A stretch of 64,000 nt of DNA, taken from positions 22,639,022 through 22,703,021 of the forward strand of contig CM033399.1 of NCBI GenBank assembly GCA_019426215.1. The letters are read 5' to 3'. The translations under genes were made by a program, and so were the position numbers. The notes beneath the pieces were generated by a model. The model worked only from the letters and a program-made list of their open reading frames with translations, did not search any database and had not been told where the DNA came from. Below, piece by piece: positions 46,201 through 56,839 of the stretch. The stretch comes from Buddleja alternifolia (Eukaryota; Streptophyta; Magnoliopsida; Lamiales; Scrophulariaceae). Numbering within the stretch: position 1 is the first letter of the stretch; each line of letters opens with the position of its first letter.

Positions 46201-46292
46201 TGGGTATCTTGTATGATGAGGTCTCTCTGCAAAATGTTCTGGACATGACAGCTGATTGGACTCCACAAGAAAGACAAATGCTTAGGAATAAG
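40252..46292 (+). pseudogene. GSH1: Glutamate-cysteine ligase (GSH1-like) pseudogene, nine exons
   Basis: Nine exons match the plant plastid glutamate-cysteine ligase, the first enzyme of glutathione synthesis: 40252-40344, 41505-41588, 41732-41800, 41869-41939, 42072-42140, 43922-44015, 44116-44205, 44707-44787 and 46200-46292. Readable blocks include [74 protein letters not shown] and [17 protein letters not shown]. Introns are kept, so it is a segmental, not processed, copy. It is dead: TGA at 41777-41779 replaces an Arg codon (probably CGA), the acceptor before 42072 is AA instead of AG, and the donor after 44015 is AT instead of GT. The exons for the N terminus and C terminus are missing on both sides. 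A Cys of the conserved regulatory disulfide pair is Ser (KLPSLPG). Confidence 0.93.
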
Positions 46293-46512
46293 GTAAATTA
46301 TTCAAACCGGTGATGTTTGAAACAGTGCCCTTGAATTTAATCAAAATCTATGGCACACGTATTCAAGAGCAATATTATATATATGTGGCTAATAGGAAAT
46401 TGCTTTATCGTTTGCATAAGATCTCTTACAGACATTTGTGTCTCGCAGAGGCAGGACGTGATCTTCACCATCTGTAATTTTTTTTGCTGTAACACATAAA
46501 ATGACTTATATA

Positions 46513-46560
46513 ACTTCAATATGAATTCTATTAAGAATATAATAGAATTCATATTGAAGT
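46513..46560. repeat. 21-bp perfect inverted repeat at the LINE 5' junction
   Basis: Arms 46513-46533 and 46540-46560 are exact reverse complements separated by a 6-base loop (AGAATA). Each arm contains ATGAATTC or GAATTCAT. It ends immediately before the presumed 5' end of the LINE. Confidence 0.9.
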
Positions 46561-46622
46561 GATACACTAGGCTTAGTTCTCTCTCTCTCTCTCACGGCGC
46601 ACGATAGCGAGTGAGCTTGGCC

Positions 46623-47945
46623 ATGGCCAAGAGAAAGAAGGGAGGCACGCAAGCAGGAAAAACGACGAACATCATAACACCAGAGACATCACCGATTGCA
46701 ATTACTGAAAATTGCAGTGAGGAATTGACAAAGGAGGCAGATCGAAACCCAGATAAGCTAGGGCAATTATGTAATGAGCTGAAGGAATTAATGTTCTCAG
46801 CAACAGGAGGCGCCCAAGAGCAAGATGTGGTTAAGGTATTGGAAGAGTGTGTGCATCAGATTCAGAGATCTAACCAATCAACAAATTTGGAGGAAGACCT
46901 AGAAATCTTATGGCAAAATCAACAGGAACAGGGCCAAGTGAAGACGGGAAATATTTGGGATGATTTCGATGTTTCGAAACTTCGAACTACTGGGGGCAAG
47001 CTTCAATTTATGGAACCTGCGCAGATGAATGGACAGAAAATTGGGCAGATTGAAGTTGAGGATGTACAACTGGAGGTTGAATACTGGAAAAGCTCCATTG
47101 TCTGCTATGTGCTGGGAGCTAACGTGCCATACACTATCATGAATGGCTATCTGAAACGCAATTGGGGTAAGTACGGGTTAGAAAAAGTTATGATGTTGCA
47201 TTCGGGTATGTTTATAGCTCGGTTTAAGACAGTGGAAGAGAGGGACACAGTATTGCAAGTGGGAGTTTTTCATTTTGATAACAAACCCCTGATCTTGTCT
47301 CCATGGACTGAGAATGGTGACTATAGTAAGAAAATTGTGGCAAAAGTGCCAGTGTGGATTCAATTGCCAGAGTTAAGTATAAAATACTGGAGCCTAAAAG
47401 CTTTGAGTAAAATCACAAGTACCATAGGAACCCCAATCATGGCTGATCCAATGACTGCAAACAAAGACAGACTGCACTATGCGAGTGTTCTAGTTGAGGT
47501 AGATGTGGGAACAATGCCAGAGACCATTCAATTTGCAAATGAGAAAGGCATTTTGGTGGAACAAAAAATGGTTTATGAATGGAAACCAATCCAATGTATA
47601 CATTGCAGGGGGTATGGGCATAGTGAAGAGCACTGCAGAAAGAAAAGTAAACTAGTATGGAGGCCTAAACAGAACCAACCTCAAAAAAACCCAGAGACAC
47701 AACATGAAGTACAGGAGCAAATGCAGCCAAATCCAATAACAGTAACAGCTAATGAGAAGCGAGGAGAGGTCAATCAGTGGAAAACTGTTAATCCCAGGGG
47801 CAGACCAATGGAACGAGTGGCACATAGGGAAGAGCAGGAGGGGTCCTCAAACACAACGCAGGCCCTACAAGTGCAAGTTGGGGAAGTAACTATATTAGTT
47901 ACTGACCATGACAAAGATCCTTACATGGAATGTCAGGGGGCTTAA
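46623..47945 (+). CDS. LINE ORF1 protein (DUF4283 and CCHC zinc knuckle)
   Basis: This is an intact 440-residue frame from the first ATG at 46623; in-frame codons upstream reach a GTG at 46611, but that is not a likely start. Residues about 125-290 form the DUF4283-type region of plant LINE ORF1 proteins (WKSSIVCYVLG, FKTVEERDTVL, WIQLPEL). A CX2CX4HX4C knuckle (CIHCRGYGHSEEHC, about residues 325-338) follows, then a basic, Gln-rich tail. It should bind LINE RNA in a ribonucleoprotein particle. It overlaps the ORF2 start by 38 bases in another frame. Confidence 0.9.
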   Translation: MAKRKKGGTQAGKTTNIITPETSPIAITENCSEELTKEADRNPDKLGQLCNELKELMFSATGGAQEQDVVKVLEECVHQIQRSNQSTNLEEDLEILWQNQQEQGQVKTGNIWDDFDVSKLRTTGGKLQFMEPAQMNGQKIGQIEVEDVQLEVEYWKSSIVCYVLGANVPYTIMNGYLKRNWGKYGLEKVMMLHSGMFIARFKTVEERDTVLQVGVFHFDNKPLILSPWTENGDYSKKIVAKVPVWIQLPELSIKYWSLKALSKITSTIGTPIMADPMTANKDRLHYASVLVEVDVGTMPETIQFANEKGILVEQKMVYEWKPIQCIHCRGYGHSEEHCRKKSKLVWRPKQNQPQKNPETQHEVQEQMQPNPITVTANEKRGEVNQWKTVNPRGRPMERVAHREEQEGSSNTTQALQVQVGEVTILVTDHDKDPYMECQGA

Positions 47946-50900
47946 CAGCCCTGGAAGACAGAGGGAAGTCCTTGCCCTCTGTAATAAATACCACATAAAT
48001 CTTTGTGGTCTATTAGAACATAAAATAAAAAGTCAAAAACAGGAAGAAGTGAGTAAAAGGATGTGTGCAGAAGTGATCACTAACATACAGAACCACCCTG
48101 GAGGAAGAATTTGGATAATGTGGAAGAAAGCTGAAATTAACTTACAAGTATCTTTTATAACAGCTCAACTAGTGCACTGTGTAGTGTCTGAGGTGTGCAC
48201 TCAGAAAGAATATACAGCTACTTTTGTGTATGGGTTCAATCACTCTAGTGAGAGGAGACAAATGTGGGAGGATTTAAAGGGTTTAGGTCAAGCTATTCAT
48301 ACTCCATGGATAGTCATGGGCGATTTTAATAGTGTACTGGCAACTACTGACAGAATGGGGGGTGCACCAGTTATCAGGCAGGAAATACAAGACTTTAGAG
48401 AATGTATGGATGATTGTGAGTTGGATGAGATGAGATGGAAAGGGTGTCGTTTTACTTGGAATAACTGCCATGAAGAAGGGGTAAGGATTTTCTCCAAGAT
48501 TGACAGACCTATGGTGAACCAGTTATGCTGTGAGGCATACCCAACTACAGAAACACATTTCCTAGCAGCAGGACCTTCTGACCACACATCTATGTTGATG
48601 CAGATCAATGAGCAGAACTTGCATAGAAGGAGGTCATTCAAATATTTTAACATGTGGGCTAATTCACCACAATTTGAGCACATTGTCAGGGGAAGCTGGA
48701 CTTTACAAGTTAGTGGGACTCCAATGTATGTTGTTACATATAAGCTTAAGATGTTAAAAGTTGAATTGCAGCACTTGAACAAAACCCAGTATAGTGACAT
48801 TGAATTGCAAATACATCAAGCCAGGGAAGAGTTAATGCAAGTTCAAGAGCAACTAGATCTTGATCCCATGAATGAAGGCATCCAGGAAAGGGAAGGTTTG
48901 GCTAGACAGAAGTTGAAGGAAACTTAAAATGCAGTGGAAAAGTTCTTGCTACAGAAAACTACGGCTACTTGGATACAGTATGGAGATCAGAATTCCAGCT
49001 ATTTCCACAGACTTTTAAAGAAGACTCAGTACAAGAATAGAATTGTGTCAATACAGGATGAAAATGGCCAAGTTGTGACTGAATATTCACAGGTAACACA
49101 AATGTTCATTAACTACTATAAAAAATTGTTAGGAGCTAGAAGTGCTACCACTCAAGCAGATGAAAAGGTTTTTGAGGCTGGGCCTAGATTGAGTCTTGAG
49201 CATCAATTGGAGTTGATCAAACCATTTAGCAAAGCAGAGGTTAAAAAGGCTATGTTTGATATTTGTAGTACTAAAAGCCCGGGCCCGGATGGATATGGAA
49301 GTGGTTTCTTCAAATCAGCCTGGAAAGTGGTTGGGCAGGAAGTTACTCAAGCCATCCTTGATTTCTTTCAAAGTGGAAAGCTTCTCAAACAGGCTAATTG
49401 CACCCTTCTGTCTCTTATACCAAAAGTTGAAAATCCTGTAATGACCAGTGAATTTAGACCGATTGCTTGCTGCAACACTTTATATAAATGTATATCTAAG
49501 CTCTTGACCAATAGACTTGCCATGGTACTGCCTAAGTTGATTAGTGAGAACCAAGGGGCATTTATAAAGGGGAGAACCATTATTGAGAATATCCTGATTA
49601 GTCAAGAATTAAAAAGATTGTATAACAGAAAGAAGGTGAGCCCAAGATGTCTAATGAAAATTGATTTGAAAAAAAGCATATGACAGTGTTGAATGGGATT
49701 TTGTCAAGGCCATGCTGGATGGATACAGACTTCCCCAGACTTTTAGGGATTGGATAGTGGAATGTATGACAACTGTGTCCTTTTCAGTAGTTCTGAATGG
49801 TGAAACTCACGGATTTTTTCAAGGAGAAAGGGGACTAACGCAGGGGGACCCAATTTCTCCTCTATTTTTGTCCTGGTTATGGAATATCTAACTAGGTCAC
49901 TGAGGTTAGCAGCACAAGATAGTATGTTCAGGTTTCATCCAGGATGCAAACACCTAAAGCTCACCAACTTATGCTTTGCTGATGACTTAATGGTGTTTTG
50001 TAAGGCAAATAAACAGTCTGTACAGATAGTGTGGGAGGTGTTTCAGAGGTTTTCAGAAGCTAATGGGCTCACAGCAAACAGTAGTAAGTCCCGTGTATAT
50101 ATCAGAGGAGATGGGGTCAAACAGGAGATTGTGCAGATAACTAAATTTGGAGAAGGTTTATTCCCTGTTAGGTATTTGGGTGTCCCACTGGCACCAACTA
50201 AATGGAATAAAACAGACTGTTATATTCTTGTAGAGAAGATCACTGCCAGACTTGCTTGTTGGGCGACCAAGAACTTATCTTATGCAGGGAGAACACAACT
50301 TATCAATTCGGTTTTGTTCTCCTTGCATGTCTATTGGTCGTCAATTTTCATTCTCCCACAATATGTTGTGAAACAAGTAGAGAAACTGTGCAGAGAGTTC
50401 TTATGGGGGAAAAAGGAACAACAACACAAAATGGCCTTGATTAGCTGGGAAAAAGTTTGTGCACCAAAAAGAAAAGGGGGATTGAACATAAAGTGTTGTA
50501 AATCATGGAATATAGCTTCAGTGGGGAAGCAAATTTGGGCAGTTACACAGAAAAAAGATACACTCTGGGTTAAATGGATTAGTGGTTTATACTTAAAAAC
50601 GGAGGATTTTTGGGCACACACTCCCCCAATGGATTGTAGTTGGGTATGGAGGAAGTTGCATACAATAAAAAGCAAAATACAAGATGGTTTCAACCAAGGG
50701 AGGTGGATCCATACCAAAGATGGCATATATACTGTACAGAGTTGCTATGAATGATTGAGGGGTCACCAAATGGATTTTAAAGAAGCTAGAATGGTTTGGA
50801 ACAACCTCAATATACCAAAACACTCCTTAAACATTTCATCTTGATTCCAGATCCTAATTGTGTGCTTTGTGGGGAGCAGGAAGAATCAATTGAACACCTA

Positions 50901-51350
50901 TTTTTTCAATATAAATGGGTTAGGGCCCTAATACAGATGGTGATGGATTGGATGCAGATAAGAAAATATCCAGTGCAGTTTACAAAGTGTATATATGGGT
51001 ATGGAGGAAGTTGCATACAATAAAAAGCAAAATACAAGATGGTTTCAACCAAGGGAGGTGGATCCATACCAAAGATGGCATATATACTGTACAGAGTTGC
51101 TATGAATGATTGAGGGGTCACCAAAGGGATTTTAAAGAAGCTAGAATGGTTTGGAACAACCTCAATATACCAAAACACTCCTTAAACATTTCATCTTGAT
51201 TCCAGATCCTAATTGTGTGCTTTGTGGGGAGCAGGAAGAATCAATTGAACACCTATTTTTTCAATATAAATGGGTTAGGGCCCTAATACAGATGGTGATG
51301 GATTGGATGCAAATAAGAAAATATCCAGTGCAGTTTACAAAGTGTATATC
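47908..51350 (+). pseudogene. LINE ORF2 (endonuclease and reverse transcriptase), broken
   Basis: The N terminus is an APE-type endonuclease (LTWNVRGLN, GDFNSVL, and PSDHTSM near the end of the domain). In-frame TAA at 48925 separates it from the reverse transcriptase, which carries KSPGPDGYGSGFFK, QGDPISPLF and the FADD active site at about 49977-49988. One extra A in an A run near 49672 and one missing base near 49868 shift the frame and then restore it. A TGA at 50755 replaces a codon, probably Trp. A deletion precedes the final RT zinc-binding domain (PDPNCVLCGEQEESIEHLFF). That domain is present twice because of the tandem duplication. It is inactive. Confidence 0.92.
50641..51350. repeat. 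355-bp tandem duplication in the LINE
   Basis: Copies at 50641-50995 and 50996-51350 are identical except for two bases that I could find: CCAAATGG versus CCAAAGGG and GATGCAGATA versus GATGCAAATA. The duplication covers the end of the thumb region and the zinc-binding domain of ORF2. Confidence 0.93.
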
Positions 51351-51530
51351 CAGGGCCCTAATCCAAATTTTTATGTTTGATTTTGCTTCTCATAACTGCT
51401 CTGAGGTTATTTCGGAATCTTTTCGATGCTTTTAGTGTAGTTTTTGGTTCATGCATGTCAGACTTCAATATCTGGGTGTAATCTCAGATTTCCTTCAATC
51501 TTTTTCTCATAAAAATATGATGTTACCTCG

Positions 51531-52655
51531 CCTGTACAAATCTTCCTCTTACACCCTGTAATGCTATGCTTTCAGAAAAACCATGATAGTGAAAGAAATT
51601 AGCACAAATTTGTGAAATTGGTTGGGAGAATATGTTGGTGATAGTTATTTTGATTAAGAATATTCTCATTGCCAACTCTTTGATCTGCCCTGACTTGCTA
51701 GGATGATATGTCAAATGTGATTAAGTTCTTTGGCCCAGTGATTGGAACTCCAGTAATCATTTTCGGACATCAATGGTCAAATGTAGATACATTCGGTGTC
51801 CCAAGTTAGAATCACTTTTGAAAATATGTGTAGCATGTGAAAAGGTGTCGTGTGTATGAAAATGTGTGTAGTGTGTGTAAAACGTGCGATTCATGTGAAA
51901 ATGTATGCAGTGTATGTGTGTTTAAATGTGTGGTTTTTCGAACATTTTAAAAATAAGTTGGTATCTTAAGAAATAAGTTGGCCATTCTCAACTAATTTTT
52001 AAAGATCTTATAAGGTCTCAACATCTTATTTTGAGTGCTTATAAGTGTCTCCTTGAAAAATTTATCAAAACACTATAAAAGAGCTTATAAGCTTTTTTAC
52101 ATCTTATAAGCTTGGTCAAACACCCTCTAAGTTGTTTAGCCTAGCGATTGGAACTCACCGTTATCATTTTCGGACATCAATGGTCATAGATACATGTGGT
52201 GTCCAAAGTTAGAATCACTTTTTGAGTTTTTCGGACACAACAATCAACCTTTCGGACATAACGGTCAATGTATATGCCTACGCCTTTCAAATATATCTTC
52301 ATGAATTTGCTTCACCAAGATGAAAGCAAATGGAACGAGTAAAATAAGTGTGAATTTACGTGATTGCATGTACAATATTGTGCACAGGGCGGAAAGGCAT
52401 GCTAGAATTTCAATTAAAATTTATATTCTGAATTTCAACTACCTACCATTCCATGTTACAATGAACATTTTGTAGAAATTCTCATCTCATTATTGGGTTT
52501 TGGACACTTCATCTCTACTTCTACCAACTATCAGAATCCAGATCCATGCTTTGCTTCTGTTAATGATTTGTCTGACCGGTTCTAAGGAAAACATACGATG
52601 ATTCTTATGTATCTTTTTTGAATAACTCATGTTAGTATATGTTTGATCCCATTGC
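51531..52655. repeat. Non-coding stretch with a direct repeat and a MITE-like fragment
   Basis: About 100 bp around 51713-51822 recurs at 52125-52222 (CATTTTCGGACATCAATGG, GTTAGAATCACTTTT). Between them lies a MITE-like block, 51950-52135, rich in CTTATAAG words and ending GGTCAAACACCCTCT. The likely explanation is an insertion with partial duplication. No coding sequence is supported, and I did not find the missing last ligase exons here. Confidence 0.5.
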
Positions 52656-52663
52656 ATCTCCAT

Positions 52664-53046
52664 CAGGACGGATTCCGGCTGGGGCGGGGGGGTGCACTTT
52701 TTAATCAAAAAATAAAGCATTATTTTTAGACTAATGGCTTGTATCTAAGAACACAATAGACAAGGTCATTCACTCCTAATTAAATGAGACAAAAAATTAC
52801 CAAAGTCTATTATAGATAAGTTTTATAACATGACAAGGCGTCGTATACAGCATAACTTTGGAAAAAAAATTCAATGAGTGTTTATCTATAAATTTTATTG
52901 AAAGTTAGTTTTCTTCACATGAAGATGGTTATCTTACTTATAGATTAAAATTAGAATAACTTTGAATATCTACATAAATATATTGTAAAAAGATAATTTC
53001 AATGACAACCCGGCCCCCCAATACTTTATTTTTGGATCCGTCCTTG
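52664..53046. mobile_element. hAT-like MITE with 8-bp target-site duplication
   Basis: The ends are CAGGACGGATTCC on the left and the reverse complement of CAAGGACGGATCC on the right. The element is 383 bp and is flanked by perfect ATCTCCAT repeats at 52656-52663 and 53047-53054. The subterminal regions are G-rich on the left (GGGGCGGGGGGG) and C-rich on the right. It is non-coding. Confidence 0.9.
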
Positions 53047-53441
53047 ATCTCCATATCTGAGAGAGACAATTTAGGTCTTGATCGTTTTTGCGCAAATTGT
53101 CCATGTACTTTACACAATTAATGTCGAGTCGTTTTTAGGAGCACTTAAGACATATAACAACGTAACAAACTTGTTATCAACACGAATAACATACTTTCAT
53201 TTGAGTAATATTGTTTTTTAGGGGTTGTGAAAGAAAATCTCTACCAAATCAAGAAGTATAATAAAAACAATATTGGTTATACTGTACATTAATTCAATTT
53301 TTTCTTGATTGATGCCTGGGATACAGTTACAACTATACATTTTTTAAATTAGTTTGACAGAGACATGATTAGCACAACCAATAATTCCTATCATTATTGC
53401 GGATATAATTTGAGATTTGGGATTTGTGATAACACGAGTGA

Positions 53442-53617
53442 CCAACGGGGGTTGGTTCGAGTGGTAAGCAGCTCGGTTCTGCTTCCGAGACCTTGTGAAT
53501 GCAGAAAACCTCCGCTGGGAGACTCACCCACCACTGCCAGGTGTGCGACTCGGGTCGGATTCGGATGTAGTCGGAGCAAAGTTCCAGTGAACCGGGTGGG
53601 CAACAAAAAAAAAAAAA
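53442..53617 (+). mobile_element. tRNA-derived SINE with a perfect 14-bp target-site duplication
   Basis: This 176-bp element has a box-A-like GGTTCGAGTGGTAAG near its 5' end, a weaker box-B-like GGTTCTGCTTCC, a GC-rich body and a poly(A) tail. It is bounded by GATAACACGAGTGA at 53428-53441 and 53618-53631. Perfect flanks and an intact tail suggest a recent insertion. Apparent reading frames across it are artefacts of the SINE. Confidence 0.92.
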
Positions 53618-53969
53618 GATAACACGAGTGATGCGGAGTTTCAGAAGTGGGCTCCATAGTGATTCCGGTCTATGAATGATTGTAATTGTTGTGAACTATC
53701 GAAGTGCTGTAATTGCACCGAGGAGCCATATCTCTGTTGGAAAAAGATGGAATACCAGCAAAATCTTCCTTCTTGTTCTATACAATTGAAATCAATCTAT
53801 TTTTGATATGTGAATATGAATTCGACATCTGCAATGTCATTCTGACTTTAACCTTTCATGACAAAAGATTTTAAAACCACTTTAATCCACAATATATAAG
53901 AACTAGGCTATTATGTATTTGTTTATACCTTTCTTTTCATATTCATAGTAACCAAATATTATTCATGAT

Positions 53970-53992
<23 letters not shown>

Positions 53993-54002
<10 letters not shown>

Positions 54003-54045
54003 ATAAATGAATAAATGAAACCCCAATGTCTATGTATGTGGCATT

Positions 54046-54079
<34 letters not shown>

Positions 54080-54124
54080 AATGCCACATACATAGACATT
54101 GGGGTTTCATTTATTTTTAATTAT
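53993..54124. repeat. 132-bp palindrome around a (TA)n core
   Basis: Arms of about 50 bp are reverse complements; both hold CCCCAATGTCTATG or its complement, and AAAGAATGCCAC or its complement. They are separated by a (TA)n core at about 54050-54076. The left arm has an extra 8 bases (ATAAATGA repeated). A further (TA)n tract abuts the left side (about 53970-53994). It could be a foldback MITE or a hairpin formed during repair. Confidence 0.9.
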
Positions 54125-54256
54125 GATGGGAATGTGGGGGTGGGGTTATCCTCCACCAATGATGCACGGATGCGGATATGGGGATACATATATGATACGG
54201 ATACGGGATACGTGGATTTTTAAAATTTTAGAATACAATACGTTGGGAATACAATA

Positions 54257-54289
<33 letters not shown>

Positions 54290-54960
54290 TTAGGGCAAAA
54301 TAAGCAACGCGCCTTAATGCCCAGACTACTAATTTTCAACCAAAGCTTAAAAACATATGTCAAATCAGAATTCGACCTCGTTCACAATGGAAATAAACAT
54401 GTCTTAACACACAAAACAAATAGCGTTCATGCAAAACTAATGGGTAACAAAAATAACATGGTGACTTCTATTTGGTGTTTCCCCAACTATTACAAAGGTC
54501 AATTTATCTCCTTGCTGTAATTTATTTTCAGAGACAAATTTCCATCATTCCTTCTTGAACTAAAGAGTGTCTTGGTCGTCTTAGTTGCTAGTTCCCCATT
54601 TAGCCTTATGCTTCATCTCTACCCGAAAATTTTTTGTTCATAATTCATTGATCCTAAGTTTTGCATATCGTTTCTTCAGAAATCCATATGTTCGTCAAGT
54701 CTGTGATGGAATGCACTGTAAAAAAAATAATAAAAAAAGTTCATGTATTAAAGTAGAATCAACTCAAAATCACACTTGTTAAAAAAAAAAAAAAAGTTCA
54801 TGTATTAAAGTAGAATCAATTCAAAGCAGGAATGATAATGATGTTTCTTATTATCTTGGGTACAAACTATCGGAATTTAAAATTAATATCCTACTCCCTA
54901 ATGCTAAGTGGATGGTCCCTACGGCCTTGGTAGCAACCATTGCCCCATTTCCCATCCTTA
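54125..54960. other. Non-coding stretch with simple repeats
   Basis: It holds GGATACGGATACGGGATACG-type MITE-like sequence (54165-54225), a (TA)n(CA)n microsatellite (54258-54290), and a short duplication around AGTTCATGTATTAAAGTAG at 54740 and 54795 preceded by A runs. No gene is supported. Confidence 0.5.
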
Positions 54961-55877
54961 GAGTCATCTCTCTTTTTTAGCTCCTTGCTTCTTGTCATCC
55001 CTGCATATCATTGCAAATGTGAATACCGCACCCAGTGGCAAGTATTCAAGAAGCACTGTTAACACTAATGTTAACTTCAACAAAGATATATCTCGAGCCT
55101 TTGGTGGCTCCTTGCAGTCCTTCGTCCAGTGACTAGGCTTTCCACAGTTGAAGCAATCATCTGACTTGGCTTTCTTACCTTTCTTTGTCTTCTTCATACC
55201 ACCATTGCCTTTTAGCTCCTTGGTCTTGTTCTTCTTCCTCCTTCGTTTCTTGGATTTAGATGAAGAACTCACAAGTAGCATAAGCTTTTCTTTCTTGATG
55301 GTGCTCTCAGCAGTCATCAACATGTTCAACAACTCATTGAGTGAGGGATTCAAGTTGTTCATGTTGAAATTGATGACAAACTGGTCATAGAACCTATGAA
55401 GAGATTGTAGCACTAGATCGACATATAGTTCTCCATCGAGTACCACGTCCAAGTCACTCAACTTATTGATCAGACAGATCATTTTGAGGATGTGATCCCC
55501 GACAATGATCCCTCGGTTATCTTTGCCCCAAATAATTCTATGGAGATAGCATCTCTCTCCTTCCTAGTCCCAGTTCCGTATAGCTCTTGTAGGTGGTTGA
55601 CAATATTCTTTGCGAGTGTCCTCATTTCATGTTGATTTTGTAAGACATTGAATTCATAATGAGACACCGCACTTGAATATTGTCATCAGACCATAGCTTA
55701 GCATACTCCCTATCTTTATTAGTGCTTTTGAGAGTTATTCCAGGTTGTTCAACCATCTGGATGTACTCCCTCTTATCAGGTTGAAGGATAATTTTTCAGA
55801 TTTCTCAGCCAATCGGCATAATTAGGCCTGGTTAAATTGTTGGTTTCAAGAATAGCATATAGTGGATTCTTAGCCAT
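54960..55877 (-). pseudogene. Ty1/copia gag remnant
   Basis: On the minus strand ATG at 55877 opens a typical copia gag start (MAKNPLYAILETNNLTRPNY), soon broken by a stop. Later frames (55667-55479 and 55482-54964) give the middle gag domain, a Lys-rich linker and a CCHC knuckle (CFNCGKPSHWTKDC). The protease and pol regions that should follow at lower coordinates are absent. At least two frame changes separate the parts. Confidence 0.85.
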
Positions 55878-56830
55878 TTCTAATAATGATCTACAAAGGT
55901 TTCTGCAAGGCAGATATATTAGCATTCATTCTAAACAAAGTCCTTATGCAATTTGGTTTTTAATTGTACAAAGCTCCCATTATTTTTTCCAATTCCACCA
56001 CCATCTGGATAGAACTCGAGGAAAAATTAATTTCCCTTAGTGGACTTGAGATCTAGCTAAATTAATCAAATCACCCCAATTATAAGAGTGTGATTGATCC
56101 ATTTAGTTAGTAGCCACGCCGGGGCTTCCATCTCGTTGGATGGTTCTCAAGATGGTTTCACCTCGTCTTTCACATATGGCCCAATTATATGGGTGTCCAA
56201 TATGGTACCTCAACGTTAGGCCAAACTATCAAAATATTCCATGGTCAATCCTCTCAGTTCATCACCCCAATTATATGAGTGCAAATAAGTGATTAGATCC
56301 CACATAGCATCTCTATGCTTAGTGACAATCACAGCCTATCTCGACTAAGCTAATCCCCAATTATATGAGTGATTCACCTAGCCTCAATGACATTTCACAT
56401 GTTTCCACTTATGAGGAAGGCATGGAAGAGAAATCCAATTTCAATTCCATATGGGCCTAATATTTTCGCGGGTGGGCATTACAACATAATATAGGCCTCA
56501 TCAGATCATATTTATCTTGTTTTATTTTCTATCCTATGCATGCATTCCAAACACATCATAGATAGACAGAAAAAATAAACATCCACAAAGCGGTAAATTA
56601 GGATGAACCACCTCGAGCCCTAACCTAATCAACCTACTGAGCCAAAGTGGCCTGGATTTCCAGGAAATAAAAATAACCTAACTATTACAATGGATCGCCA
56701 TTGCATACAAGTCATCAATTTGGCCTTCGTCTTCCTTCTTCGTTTTCATGATTACATAGATTGTAACTAAATACAAACTACTAATCTAAAGACAAGAAAA
56801 ATAAAAGCCAAACTGGTGTGAATACATTGA
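55878..56830 (-). repeat. Leader of the minus-strand copia remnant, with short interspersed repeats
   Basis: Upstream of the gag start this stretch is non-coding. Four spaced copies of CCCAATTATA(T/A)G(A/G)GTG occur at about 56078, 56189, 56266 and 56359. It is probably the element's 5' untranslated region or LTR. I could not place LTR borders. Confidence 0.4.
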
Positions 56831-56839
56831 TAATCATTT

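Larger units (their letters stand above)
46561..51530 (+). mobile_element. Plant LINE (L1-like non-LTR retrotransposon), nearly full length
   Basis: A short leader with a (CT)n tract is followed by ORF1 and ORF2, which overlap by 38 bases, the usual arrangement in plant LINEs. The element follows the ninth ligase exon and its donor site. ORF1 is intact; ORF2 has two nonsense codons and several frameshifts. A 355-bp tandem duplication lies near the ORF2 end. There is no clear poly(A) tail or target-site duplication, so the 3' boundary (about 51430-51530) is approximate. Confidence 0.85.

Noticed and set aside
40252..46292. Functional glutamate-cysteine ligase gene
   Set aside because: The in-frame TGA, one lost acceptor, one lost donor and missing terminal exons rule out a normal product.
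46611..46622. GTG at 46611 as start of LINE ORF1
   Set aside because: Plant translation would use the ATG at 46623, which has a good context (GCCATGGCC).
53442..53470. Functional tRNA gene
   Set aside because: Only box-like promoter words are present; there is no cloverleaf, and the element ends in poly(A) with target-site duplications, as for a SINE.
53365..53657. Open frames of 85-87 residues on both strands
   Set aside because: They lie across the SINE at 53442-53617 and have no independent support.
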